Shown here: positions 1 through 10,786 of the stretch, in pieces
Numbering within the stretch: position 1 is the first letter of the stretch
Layout: every line of letters begins with the position of its first letter
Assembly: GCA_009760855.2 (NCBI GenBank)
Contig: WPIO01000069.1
Span: 369,001 to 429,000 of the forward strand
Length of the DNA: 60,000 nucleotides
From: Cristatella mucedo
Taxonomy: Eukaryota; Bryozoa; Phylactolaemata; Cristatellidae
Direction of reading: 5' to 3'
Translations under genes and position numbers: made by a program
Notes under the pieces: model-generated
Databases searched by the model: none
What the model saw: only the letters and a program-made list of their open reading frames with translations
Told to the model about the DNA's origin: nothing

Positions 1-889
1 CATGGATATTGGATTTGCATCAACAGGTAGCCACAAACTGCCGAACAGTATGACGCAGGATGACACCGAAAACAGCGACACCACATACTTACCACATTGA
101 CGTGAACCCTAATCAATGCAACTGCAGCTCCACGTCCAGCGTTCGAAAATCATATCCTTCAGGAATGCAGAATCGGATGTTGCCGCTGGCCGAGATGATA
201 CACTTGTAGCTCAGAAGCTATGCAGCGAATCATGGAAGACACGAAGATAGCATCGAGATATTACTAACGTGACACTAATCAGCTAATTCAGTAGAGATGG
301 TAAACCTGAGTATAATCCGAAATTTGAAAGTCCTAATCGCCAGATTTATTTGGTTAGCATGACTTCCGCGACGTCCGGACGAGATCTAGGCATACTGTTC
401 ATTACGCAACGGTTTTAGGTTGATGAGGCTATTTTCTACATTCTCAAGTCAGCAAATTTTTAATGAATTAACACCACCAAATTGGGACCAGATTGAAATA
501 ATATAATGACTTCAAAATTATTCACCACGTTTGTAAAAAATCGGCACGATAATAGGGGTTTTCTTAAGAAGGGTTCCTGCCTGAGCCTTTGAAAGTCTTC
601 GCCTTGTAACTTGCTCGTCTGCTAACCTGGTCGGTCGATAACGGCGAAGCCCGACACTGCCACTTTTGCCAAAACTTACATTTTTCAACAATTATGCCAC
701 TTTTGCCTAAGCTTGCATTGTCTCCCTATTAAACATTGAATTGATTCAAAGACTGCCTGTTTTACAGGTAGCTGACCTCGCTCGATTCAGCCTACCAATC
801 AGTTCTGTTTGCCCCTCAAGCTGCAGCGCTCAAACCCACAGCCTCGGTCATTAAATGCATTCACCTAGACAAGAAAGGCGAGCTTATAA
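1..889. other. Unassigned sequence
   Basis: No coding frame, tRNA-like box pair or recognised repeat was found in this stretch. It has the low-GC, stop-rich character of intergenic or intronic animal DNA. Confidence 0.4.
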
Positions 890-1010
890 AGACTAAGAAC
901 TTGCAGAGCTAAAGCTTGCCTCGCCAGCCGTCTTAAGCAAAGAATAGATCAGCAAACTTATTGTCCATGGAGGACCTGGGGGCACGATGAGGATGTAACA
1001 GGGGTAGCAC
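890..1010 (-). repeat. LINE-B fragment (RT C-terminal region)
   Basis: On the minus strand, translation gives LLKTAGEASFSSASS. This matches the [15 protein letters not shown] block of the better LINE-B copy at 51.1-51.8 kb. Only about 120 bp remain and the frame is degraded. Confidence 0.6.
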
Positions 1011-1119
1011 TTCAGGTAGGTAGGTCTGCCGTGACCAAGATATCTGCTGGACGTGTCGGTCAGCATAAGAACTCTGTATCCTTGGATCAACCGGCGGTCA
1101 TTACCGAAGCTCCTCCAGC

Positions 1120-1246
1120 AGATATGTAGATATGTAGATATGGCTGAATTTATCACATTTAGGGAATATCCCTGAAGACGTATTTTTAACATACTGAAGT
1201 AACATACTGAAAACATACTAGTAACATACTAGTAACATACTGAAGC
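1120..1246. repeat. Short tandem repeats (AGATATGT and AACATACTRRW)
   Basis: Two small tandem arrays lie close together. Around 1120-1142 there are three copies of an 8-bp agatatgt unit. At 1189-1246 there are five copies of an 11-12 bp unit aacatactgaa/aacatactagt with small variations. Confidence 0.7.
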
Positions 1247-2480
1247 AGCCAAACGGCTTTTTTAGGTAGCCAAGCCAAAATTGAATTGCAATATTCCAGC
1301 GAAGACCCATTAAGGAAACTAGGTTTTTTATCTACCGCGGGTGCAGATAGTCCCTAATCGTAGATATAGATTAGGCGCAGTGGTTAGCTGTGAAAGCAGT
1401 CTTCTTAATGCAATCTCCACATTTTAGCAGTTTTCGAAGATGACACCTAAATTTGGAGCATTTGTTGACGGTAGCGAAATATCTCAACCTATTTGAAGAG
1501 CAGATTCTTGTAGTTCAGCCGTATGCTTGGGGTGAAATTTTAAGAAGTGAAACTGTTTTATCGTTTCTTTAAGGGAAATTTGACAACATTCAAAATCAAA
1601 TACCTGTTAGGCAAGTGCTCAGGTTATCAACCCCCCCCCCGCAGTAGCTTCAGCCGGTTTGAACGACAAGTAAGGCTCAGCATCATAACCATAGGCGTGA
1701 TTGGCGTTCCCATGGACCCGAATCACTTTTCCCAGAGCTGCTACAGAAATGGCGAATCGCAGAGAACCAAAACCCTTGTCAGACTCCGAAGTAGCCTGAT
1801 CTGGTGAATGAGACTAGACTGCCATACGTCACGGATTGAATGTGATCGAAAAATCAATTTGGACCAAGCCAACGCTCTGTGTCGGCGACGAGAATTATTT
1901 CTTAGCGTTCAAGTCGGACACCATGATCAGTACAGTGTCAAATGCAGGTAATAATAATAGTTCAAGCAATACCAAGGTGTGACGTTTCTGCAATCGGTGC
2001 TGCTAGATAAGATTGAGCGGATTAGTGTCACTTAAATCCACACTGATTACCGAGGAGAGCAAGACTGTCAAAGACAAAGTCAGTTAACAGTGAGCAGATG
2101 TGCTATTGTCAGACTTGTTAGTCGAATCGACTTCGATTCGTTTTGTCACTTGCTTTTTTGTCCCTTCAATCTCTGGCTTCGGCCAACCTATTTTTACTCT
2201 CCGACCAGGATACGCATTGTCAACCCACTGTTCTCACCCCATCGTCGCACGACCGTTGAACGAAATCAGGGTGCATTTCGTCCTCAGGGGATTGCATTTT
2301 GTTTAGGGTGCTTCATAAGTTCCAAGATCTTCTGATTTAATTTGCTTAGCTATTCCTCGAACGAATCTTAAGTATTCGATGGCAGTGGATTTGCATTGTG
2401 CACTCACAAAGCCTATAGCTTACTCGCGACTCAGGCCATTACAGCAATTGACCAAGTTAAAAAAACTATAAACGCATCTT
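1247..2480. other. Unassigned sequence
   Basis: Open frames at 1547-1807 and 2090-2335 on the plus strand have no recognisable domain, no protein-like composition and no splice context. I treat them as chance frames. Confidence 0.4.
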
Positions 2481-2484
2481 CGGT

Positions 2485-2600
2485 ACAACCATTGCTGGGT
2501 CCTTGTGACTTCTTCCTTGTGTGCTTATGCCTACTGACTCAGTGAGCTATCAGCATCATGTATGTATGCTATCATTTTGCATGCTATAATTAACGTTATG
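2485..2600 (+). repeat. Degraded LINE-A 3' region
   Basis: The words ttgctgggtccttgtgact and ttgtgtgcttatgcctac match the stop/3'UTR segment of LINE-A (compare 50130-50170). It is followed by an AT-rich tatat/tcatat block to about 2740. It is old and heavily mutated. Confidence 0.45.
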
Positions 2601-2844
2601 CTTCCATTACACTCTATGCAAAATCATAGGAAACATTATGTTCACTAATGGTGCTGTTACATTTTCATATATTTTATATTTTCATATATTCATATATTTT
2701 TTCATATATTTATTCATACATACATTTTAATTATATTACATAGAGGCGCAAAAGTGAGTTGCACACAATTGCATAGATGGCTGCTCCTCAGAAATGACAC
2801 GCTCGTATCCCCAAAGCAATAGCATTCGTACATCGTGTCAAAAA

Positions 2845-3060
2845 TATAATATAAATAATATTAATAACAGCAATAACACATTTGATACAGCATACTCAGA
2901 GAACTGATCTTTTTTCTATGCGTTTTACATTTGCGGTAACGCATGCTAAATAAACAAACAAAAATAACATGTTTTGGAGTGACTTACACAGCTTGGTGAG
3001 CATGCAAGCCTGGTTAGTGGCAACATATTGCATTTGCATTACGCCCTAAGAACAATGCAT
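2845..3060 (-). repeat. LINE-A 3' end
   Basis: This reads from the A/T-rich tail (aataatattaataac) into tactcagagaactgatct, then the gttttacattt and catgcaagcctggttagtggc words of the LINE-A 3'UTR, in reverse orientation. The stem-loop is eroded. Confidence 0.6.
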
Positions 3061-3846
3061 CTTCTTGACACTTTCTATGTGCTGTAAAGGAAGAATTCCA
3101 CATAGCTTAGCGGTTGCATATACAGTAACATCCTGTATGACATTGTTAGTGGTGAATTAAGATAGATTTGTAAGGACGAAAAGCATAACGCAAGCCACTG
3201 GAGCTTTTAGGGCGCTATAGAAAGCATTCCTACGTAGAAAGCAGTAGCTACTTTGTAGAGTTGACCCTTTCAAGCAACAAATAAGCAATGCACTTGAAAT
3301 AATACCACCACACGAGTTCCTAGAAATGGTATTATGCAAGCAACTGTTGATGAATTCTAGGGCGACAACTTTACTTGCAAATTCCTGTTCCCTTGCATGC
3401 CGGGTCCACTAAGATTTCGCCAAGGCTGATCGACTGGCCATAGCTGAACACCCAGAAAGAGCCGTAAGCATATTTAGTAATACTGGCTCAGCCACTAAAT
3501 TAAAATTCGCATACTTGCATGGCAACAACTGGACAGTTTCTAAAAACCGGATGCCTCGTTTTTTATGCATTCGTTACAATCTTTATTTGTTATACCTGAT
3601 GGTATGCTCAAATGCCATTCTAGTATCAACAATATTTTATTAAACAGTATGGCTCGAATGCTCGTAGAATTATCAGCTTACAGCAAAGTGGTGACGGCTA
3701 CTATATGGAATCGACAAAATGGCACTTAATAATTAGATGCTGACAGCAACTGCCCAAGTTTGTAGCTGAGTAGATGCTGACAGTAACTGCCCAAGTTTGC
3801 TTGTAGCTGCTAGACAAAAATTGCCACAACATTCAGGTTGTAAGAA
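3061..3846. repeat. Mostly unassigned; contains a 37-43 bp direct duplication
   Basis: At about 3734-3813 the segment tagatgctgacagcaactg...ttgtagctg occurs twice in tandem (3734-3770 and 3771-3813) with a few differences. The remainder shows no coding signal. The minus-strand frame at 3157-3339 has no recognisable features. Confidence 0.5.
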
Positions 3847-3852
3847 TTTATT
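3847..3852 (-). terminator. Candidate polyadenylation signal AATAAA
   Basis: TTTATT on the plus strand reads AATAAA on the minus strand. It lies about 320 bp downstream of the stop codon of the candidate minus-strand exon at 4175-4435, a normal 3'UTR distance. It is suggestive only, because the hexamer is common in AT-rich DNA. Confidence 0.3.
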
Positions 3853-4087
3853 ATCGAGTCAATGTACAAAAAAACCTTTTCGCCGGGGGATACGAGCCAG
3901 CACAGATCATTCGGGCAGTCCTGGCCTTCTCTGTGCTAGATGAGCGATCGCACAGCTTCTTCACCCCAAAAAGCTTTGGACAGAGGCATCACAAAACGGT
4001 GTGCGACCCACCGGGATATTAGGATTTACAAGGTAGGCTTCATTGTTGGGTAATCACTTAACCAAGGCCAACGACAACTACGACTAA

Positions 4088-4552
4088 ATGCCTCGTGCGC
4101 ACCAACATGTCGAGGCAGTTGGTGTATGGGGCACTAGGCAGATGACTTTTTCCAGGTCTTACAACGCCGATTTGCTACATGTCTTCGTAGGTGGCGCCAA
4201 CTATGCTCAAATTCAGGGCCAGGCACGAGGCCTTCTGCTGGAGCGAGAGCTGGCTGCAGCCGCCGGCGAAACGTCTGAGAGCGACCAGGCTGCCAAACAC
4301 AAGCCCAGGAAGTGTGGGCAGGAAGTGATGGAAATTGGCAGCATAGCCTTTCTTGTTGATGTGGATACTGCAACCTGTCCTATTCGACGACGGAATATCG
4401 AAGTGCAGGCTGAAGTTGAGAGTGGAGGCGACCAGCTAGCACCTGGGGTCGGTATCGAAACACTAGACATCACGAGCTGCACTCCAACCAAAACTCTGAG
4501 CTCCAGATGCTTGAAAATTCTGCAGGCATCACTGCCACGGCCGTATCGGTAG
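4088..4552 (+). CDS. Alternative unassigned 154-codon frame
   Basis: A true ATG opens the frame (MPRAHQHVEAVGVWGTRQM...) and it ends in LPRPYR. No domain, signal peptide or membrane segment is visible. It is antisense to the candidate minus-strand exon at 4175-4435, so at most one of the two is likely to be real. The stretch is more GC-rich than its surroundings, which favours long chance frames. Confidence 0.15.
   Translation: MPRAHQHVEAVGVWGTRQMTFSRSYNADLLHVFVGGANYAQIQGQARGLLLERELAAAAGETSESDQAAKHKPRKCGQEVMEIGSIAFLVDVDTATCPIRRRNIEVQAEVESGGDQLAPGVGIETLDITSCTPTKTLSSRCLKILQASLPRPYR
4175..4435 (-). CDS. Candidate terminal exon of an unidentified protein
   Basis: A minus-strand open stretch of 86 codons follows an AG (gtgctag) and ends at TAG 4177-4175. 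It contains protein-like segments such as STLNFSLHFDIPSSNRTG and NKKGYAANFHHFLPTLPG. No family is recognised. There is no ATG at its start, so it would have to be an internal or terminal exon. The upstream pyrimidine tract is poor, but an AATAAA follows at 3852-3847. A competing plus-strand frame of 154 codons (ATG 4088 to 4552) overlaps it. Neither product is recognisable, and I prefer the minus frame only for its composition and the polyA signal. A second good minus-strand acceptor (ctgttcttgttgcag, near 4553) hints at more exon structure. Confidence 0.25.
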   Translation of the reverse strand: MVASTLNFSLHFDIPSSNRTGCSIHINKKGYAANFHHFLPTLPGLVFGSLVALRRFAGGCSQLSLQQKASCLALNLSIVGATYEDM

Positions 4553-4741
4553 CGACTCTGCAACAAGAACAGACAGCAGAGCAAAGCAGAGTGGCTTCAG
4601 GAAGGTGATCCTTCGCGAGCACCAGCTTCGAGCACACGATGCTGCTGGGAGGCAGTGCACCTCTGGGGCAGCAACCCAGCACTGCATATAACTCAGCTTC
4701 TTTTGACAGGCTTAACTGCCTCACGTACCTATCTATCGCAA

Positions 4742-6630
4742 AGCAATAACTTACATCAAATACGTTGTAGCAAATTAATAAATAATCCGTGATTTATATA
4801 CTCTTGGCGATTTGCCGATAGTCCCATATAGGCTGCTCCCTTTCTGACATAACGTCACATCAGATTTGTACTGCCTATCCATGCATCCCTGCTCGGTCAG
4901 AGCAATTACATTGTAGCAAATTATTAAATAATCCGTGATTTATATACTCAGGCGACTTGCCGTAGTCCCATATAGGCAGCTCCCTTTCTGACATAACGTC
5001 ACATCAGATTTGTACTGCCTATCCATGCATCCCTGCTCGGTCAGAGCAATTACATTGTAGCAAATTAATAAATAATCCGTGATTTATATACTCAGGCGAC
5101 TTGCCGTAGTCCCATATAGGCAGCTCCCTTTCTGACATAACGTCACATCAGATTTGTACTGCCTATCCATGCATCCCTGCTCGGTCAGAGCAATTACATT
5201 GTAGCAAATTATTAAATAATCCGTGATTTATATACTCAGGCGACTTGCCGTAGTCCCATATAGGCAGCTCCCTTTCTGACATAACGTCACATCAGATTTG
5301 TACTGCCTATCCATGCATCCCTGCTCGGTCAGAGCAATTACATTGTAGCAAATTAATAAATAATCCGTGATTTATATACTCAGGCGACTTGCCGTAGTCC
5401 CATATAGGCAGCTCCCTTTCTGACATAACGTCACATCAGATTTGTACTGCCTATCCATGCATCCCTGCTTGGTCAGAGCAATTACATTGTAGCAAATTAA
5501 TAAATAATCCGTGATTTATATACTCAGGCGACTTGCCGTAGTCCCATATAGGCAGCTCCCTTTCTGACATAACGTCACATCAGATTTGTACTGCCTATCC
5601 ATGCATCCCTGCTCGGTCAGAGCAATTACATTGTAGCAAATTAATAAATAATCCGTGATTTATATACTCAGGCGACTTGCCGTAGTCCCATATAGGCAGC
5701 TCCCTTTCTGACATAACGTCACATCAGATTTGTACTGCCTATCCATGCATCCCTGCTCGGTCAGAGCAATTACATTGTAGCAAATTATTAAATAATCCGT
5801 GATTTATATACTCAGGCGACTTGCCGTAGTCCCATATAGGCAGCTCCCTTTCTGACATAACGTCACATCAGATTTGTACTGCCTATCCATGCATCCCTGC
5901 TCGGTCAGAGCAATTACATTGTAGCAAATTATTAAATAATCCGTGATTTATATACTCAGGCGACTTGCCGTAGTCCCATATAGGCAGCTCCCTTTCTGAC
6001 ATAACGTCACATCAGATTTGTACTGCCTATCCATGCATCCCTGCTCGGTCAGAGCAATTACATTGTAGCAAATTATTAAATAATCCGTGATTTATATACT
6101 CAGGCGACTTGCCGTAGTCCCATATAGGCAGCTCCCTTTCTGACATAACGTCACATCAGATTTGTACTGCCTATCCATGCATCCCTGCTCGGTCAGAGCA
6201 ATTACATTGTAGCAAATTATTAAATAATCCGTGATTTATATACTCAGGCGACTTGCCGTAGTCCCATATAGGCAGCTCCCTTTCTGACATAACGTCACAT
6301 CAGATTTGTACTGCCTATCCATGCATCCCTGCTCGGTCAGAGCAATTACATTGTAGCAAATTAATAAATAATCCGTGATTTATATACTCAGGCGACTTGC
6401 CGTAGTCCCATATAGGCAGCTCCCTTTCTGACATAACGTCACATCAGATTTGTACTGCCTATCCATGCATCCCTGCTCGGTCAGAGCAATTACATTGTAG
6501 CAAATTAATAAATAATCCGTGATTTATATACTCAGGCGACTTTCCGTAGTCCCATATAGGCAGCTCCCTTTCTGACATAACGTCACATCAGAGTAGGACT
6601 GCCTGTCCATGCATCCCTGCTGGGTTGCCT
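4742..6630. repeat. 144-bp satellite array, about 13 units
   Basis: The word agcaattacattgtagcaaa recurs at 4901, 5045, 5189, 5333, 5477, 5621, 5765, 5909, 6053, 6197, 6341 and 6485, an exact 144-bp period. A divergent first unit begins near 4742-4765. Internal units are almost identical. The main variation is one A/T site (aattaataaat versus aattattaaat), plus a single ctgcttggtc variant near 5470. The outer units are diverged: the first carries small insertions, and the last has actttccgtag and agagtaggactgcctg. Homogeneous centre and decayed edges are typical of arrays kept uniform by unequal exchange. Confidence 0.97.
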
Positions 6631-6674
6631 ACTTGGGCTGACCCTAGACACTAGTCGGCCAATAGCAGGGATGC
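6611..6674. repeat. Inverted repeat at the satellite edge
   Basis: GCATCCCTGCT at 6611-6621, the end of the last satellite unit, is the exact reverse complement of AGCAGGGATGC at 6664-6674. The pair gives an 11-bp stem with a 42-nt loop. It may be the terminal hairpin of an element that carried the tandem units, but no other element ends were identified. Confidence 0.7.
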
Positions 6675-7470
6675 TCATGGGACGATTCGGAACCTCATGG
6701 AACATTCGGAACCTCACTCGTGTTCTTGACCGCCAGACCCCACCGTACTTAGCATAGGATAACTTGTTGAGTATACTCCCATCTGTGGCTGGTCAACCAA
6801 ACAAGTGAGTTCTCTGTGACATCTCTGAACATGCGGGATAGGCTGAGCAATTGAGTCGACCACTGCCTGGAAGTATATGCTAATTGTAGGGTAAGCGCAG
6901 GTTCGAATGACAGATATCGACAGATATTCTGAGGTCACATACTGTCAATAAATCCGGATTGTGTTACCACTGGCATACACTTTGCATCATATCAGTATCT
7001 GCTTAAGACAAAATATTTATGCTTTCCTTGGCAACACTGTTGGGAATTGTCCTTTTCTGCAGGCTCTCTGTTCTGAAATTGTCAGTGCATTTTTAATAAT
7101 CACGATGCCTCGAGCTGCTACGACTTGTGCAACAAATGTACTATCCGAGCTCCTGAACCTGCATCCATTGCAGGGCGAGCGTACCTGGTCATTACAGAGC
7201 ACGGTGGTGGAGGACGCATCGCCCTTTATGCCCTTCGTTAGTATGTAAGATAGAGAAGGGGAACAAAAACGTCAAGCAAAGTTTAGCCTGAGGCGGTAAA
7301 GTGGATCACGATGTTCTACTTGAACGATTGAGAACAACGATCGAAGATAAGATAGATAGGTAAGGAAGAAAATCGTTAGATGTGTTGTCTGGGAGGTAAT
7401 GTGGAAAAAACTGGACACAAACTTGGATGTCGACAAGTGGAACTCGCTATGCTACTCACTACGATAAATG
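6675..7470. other. Unassigned sequence
   Basis: The frames at 6714-6938 (minus) and 6961-7248 (plus) show no recognisable motif. No repeat family seen elsewhere in the window was recognised here. Confidence 0.4.
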
Positions 7471-7477
7471 ATATGAA

Positions 7478-7625
7478 GCTGTATGTGCAAAAGGTTTCTG
7501 ATGTACTTTATTCCTCATTTATCGACTTGGAAGACAAAGAGGAAACTGGGACAGGCAACCACATACCGGTAAGAGCAGCCAGTAGCTCAGCTTCAACCAT
7601 AGCAGCAGACTGCATCTGTTCTTAC
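7478..7625 (+). repeat. Interspersed repeat, copy 1 (probable 5' region of the REL LINE)
   Basis: The segment from gtatgtgcaaaaggtttctg through gacaggcaacca to tcagcttcaaccatagcagcagactgcatct aligns base by base, with many substitutions, to 15655-15800. A shorter match lies at 9380-9415 (cggcctcgaccagacgagctgactgca). All three sit just upstream of relics of the same retrotransposon family, so this is probably its 5' part. Confidence 0.55.
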
Positions 7626-8453
7626 CAGCTTAAACAAGGTGGCTGCGTTCTAGCCGGTCTCAGTGTGAGACGACTAACTCAACAAATTCTCTTGGATAGG
7701 CTGAGTGAGACAATAACCTCATCGCCCAACCACCAAGACAAACTGCCAGAGGTGCCCCCCCCCCTGTATACCAGCTGTAGGCCTCTGAAGCATTGCCAGC
7801 CACGAACAAATTGCAATGAGCATTAACTCACAACCAGCTGGGTCACAACATCGGGAGCTTATGGACACTGGTCGTCGGCCTTGGCACCACTCATTGCAGA
7901 TAACGACTGGGTGGGCTTTGCCTCCGACATGCCGTGCATGACTGCCTGCGTGCTAAAAGTGGGCGCCCAGGGTAGGTCAATTGCCTGCGACAGTGAGAGG
8001 TACCCTATAAGCCCCACATGGAGCCTGAACAACCCTTGAGCTCTTAGGGCCCTCGGCCCTGTGACTCGCCGAGCACCCCAGAAAAAAGGTGCTACTTGAC
8101 GAACGGTGCCAGGGTCACGCGAGAGATCCTTCAGCCAGCCCCGACGGCCTACTCTGGCAGCACGGCTTCATGCCGATCCCACTGGCAGGCCGAGTCCACG
8201 GCCAGGACAGTGTTCACATATCACATCAGCAGGCTCCTTGCCTCCTCGATACCACAGGTGGAGCGCGACCCCAACCATCTCACAGCACAGCTCAAAGTCG
8301 ATGAAGTTGCTACCTCCCTCCATCGAGTGCACTGAGCGCTGACCACCAGGAGTATGGCTAGCTATCTGCTCCTAGTAGACCCTGACAGCAAGCTCATCAC
8401 AGAAATACTAAACGGCTGGCTCTGTTTCGGCAACATCTATCTGGAAATCGGGC

Positions 8454-8625
8454 CTCATCATCTTGATTTCCAAGATGGATGAGCCCAGCCATACTTCAGG
8501 CCGATAACGCTGCTCCCGATACCTTACAAGCTGCTGTAGGGCTGTGTATGTGCGGTTGGCCAGCTGTCACCCCAGCAGAAAGGTTTCGTCCAGGGGTCGT
8601 CATCTGAAGAGATCGCTGCAGGGTT
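8454..8625 (+). pseudogene. Reverse transcriptase relic of a REL-type non-LTR element
   Basis: Translation from 8454 gives LIILISKMDEPSHTS. After a frameshift, from 8495 it gives FRPITLLPIPYKLL, a TAG stop, then GCVCA and LSPQQKGFVQG. The order LIPK..P..FRPI.LL...K, then QxGF is the N-terminal fingers/palm signature of non-LTR reverse transcriptases. Two or more disabling lesions lie within 170 bp, so it is dead. The segment before it (about 7900-8450) has a similar GC content and probably belongs to the same copy, but no motif is clear there. The rest of the RT is not found downstream. Confidence 0.75.
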
Positions 8626-8639
8626 TCCCGGGCATCCAG

Positions 8640-9970
8640 CCCTCAGAGTAAAAGAAGCTCGATAGCCACGAATTGATGAACCAAAGAATTAGCTATGGGC
8701 TGGTGCTTTTTACTAAAATCTCGGCCAAACTGACAAAAACCGATGACAATAGTCCCACCAAGAAATAAAAAACGATGTTACTAAAAATGGGTTTCAAAAC
8801 GGAGTCCATACAGGAAGATGGATCATAAGTAACTGAAAACTAGAAACATCTGAGAGCAAACAACTGCAACAGCAGCCAATTCAATAAATGCCTAATACAG
8901 ATCAGAACAGAACGACTGCAACAAGAAGTACACCAGGCTGCCCGATAGAAACTTTCAATGGTAGAATACCAGAAAATGCTTGCTTGACCTGATAAGAATA
9001 CTTCTGCAGTAGCTGCCACAGGCCACAATTGCTTCGATATGCTGAGGCAGAAGCAGCAGTAGCCTTGGCTGACCATGTGAGAGCACCACTCGTCAGGCTG
9101 AGCCGATATCCGGACAGACGCACGTCCTAGCACCACTTTCAGACGACTGGCTGGGGGGTCTGTCGTTCTAGGCCTGGCAGTTCGTGCACAGAGCACACCT
9201 GGACATGCAGCCTGTGGCTGGTCACAGCAAGAACAAGACTGACTAAGGAAATTGATAATGACGACCCCAGTAAGACAGCTAACTGGTGCACATGTAGCTC
9301 CTACAGCAGCCGACTCATTGATCGACTAGAAGAGGTAAACACTGAAAGTAAACCACACACTGTCAGCAAGTGTCCGACGGCTCGGCCTCGACCAGACGAG
9401 CTGACTGCAGCTTCCAAGGCCGAGCCGCCAGCAAACTTGTCCTCGAGCCACCCAATCGGGGTGAAAGCCACTTATCCGTGGTTCCGTGCTACTCGTTCAC
9501 GGGGTGATTTCGATGGTGCATGTCATGTCAAAATAGGCATGCCGAGTGAATGCTATGGACTCACACTGTGGCCCCAGAAAAGGAACCTAAATGCTGCCTG
9601 CAGGCTTTAGCAGAGTAACCAGCTGCAGTTGGCTTGGTCGTAAGACAACGTTGCTGTTAGGAGTAGGATTGTGCTGCCAAAAGCCACAGGTCAAAGGAGG
9701 CCGAGCATGCACATAAGTTAACGCCCTAGCTGGTTTAGTGCATGCTCACGTTTGGCCAAAGCAATGAGCTCCTGCCATCGGAGGCCGTTTTGTAAGCTCA
9801 CATCTGCCAATGTGGCTGCGGGAAAACTGCGATTACTGAGCGACTAGAAAGGCACAAGTTATTTCCAAGGCACTGGCAGCAGTGATGAGGACGAAAGGGT
9901 GCAGAAGCAACTCATAATGTTGGCCGTCGCAATCTCTGTTCAACTTTTGGTGAGTCCATTTTTCGCTGAC
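8640..9970. other. Unassigned, probably decayed retroelement sequence
   Basis: No intact motif is seen. A short match at 9380-9415 to the repeats at 7577-7615 and 15759-15795 suggests 5' sequence of the element that becomes recognisable from about 9970. The minus-strand frames at 8840-9196 and 9833-10180 have no recognisable features. Confidence 0.4.
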
Positions 9971-9971
9971 T

Positions 9972-10786
9972 TTGAATTTGTCTTTGTTGTTCCTCGATTG
10001 CATTTCTTCTTCCGGAGCCGTCGAGATTAGACGCCGCTTGCTACAATTACGGAGGGGGTGCCGGCTTGCCATGCTCCCCACTGGCCGGCCGGGCGGCACC
10101 TCGGCCGGGCCCCCTCGATCGTACGCTGGCTTAGTGAACGGCCAAAGCATGCTGTCGGCCGCCGAAACCGCATCGCACACGGATACTGTGCGGTATGTGC
10201 GCCTCGGAAAACTCGCCTCACGCGGCGACCCCTCGGCTCCTTCGGCTGGTCGAACGGCGGCGCCTGAAGCTCAAACGGCTGTGAGCTCAAACTCGCCGTC
10301 CGTAGTCGACTGCTGTGCCCCGCAGAGCCTCGTCTGGACCCCGGCGGACTTTGGAGATGTGTGTCTAGCGTCGCTAGGCGTGCCCGGTACGGATACTACC
10401 ATGCTCTCGCCACGGAACTCGCAAGCTCTGCCCCTAGCCATCTTGGCTTGGCTCACACGGCCGCCTTGGTGGCCGTGCGAGCCAAGGCGGCTAGCGGCTA
10501 ATGAGCTTGCCCTTGAGACCCGCATTCCTGGGCCGGTTGACCCTGCCTCGGCAGACAATGCGGCTTTCGCGCTCGCCTGCCCTCCCTCCTCTGGCTGCTT
10601 AGGCCAGGCGGCTAATGAGCCTGCCAGCCCGAGCTCAGCCGGCCGCCCGCCCTCGAGCCGTGGCTCCGCCTCCAGGCCCAATTAAGGCAGACCGCAGAGC
10701 TGCTGGAGCACTGGGTGGACAGCCAGCCGGCCCTGTTAACTACGCCTCTGCCGACCGGCTCGCTCTCTGCCCCTCACCGGGCCTAG
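9972..10786 (+). pseudogene. Low-complexity upstream part of the REL LINE ORF1
   Basis: A GC-rich stretch with a 237-codon frame (9972-10685) and an overlapping shifted frame (10615-10827). Both are rich in Pro, Ala, Ser, Arg and Gly and have no domain. It runs directly into the CCHC-knuckle frame, so I read it as the disordered N-terminal region of the same retroelement protein, now frameshifted. A host gene is possible but nothing supports one. The long open frames on both strands reflect base composition. Confidence 0.4.

Noticed and set aside
4742-6630. CRISPR-like array
   Set aside because: The 144-bp units are contiguous with no unique spacers, and the context is eukaryotic; this is a satellite.
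9972-10685. Independent 237-residue host gene
   Set aside because: Low-complexity Pro/Ala/Ser composition, long frames on both strands, and direct continuity with the retroelement ORF1 knuckle frame.
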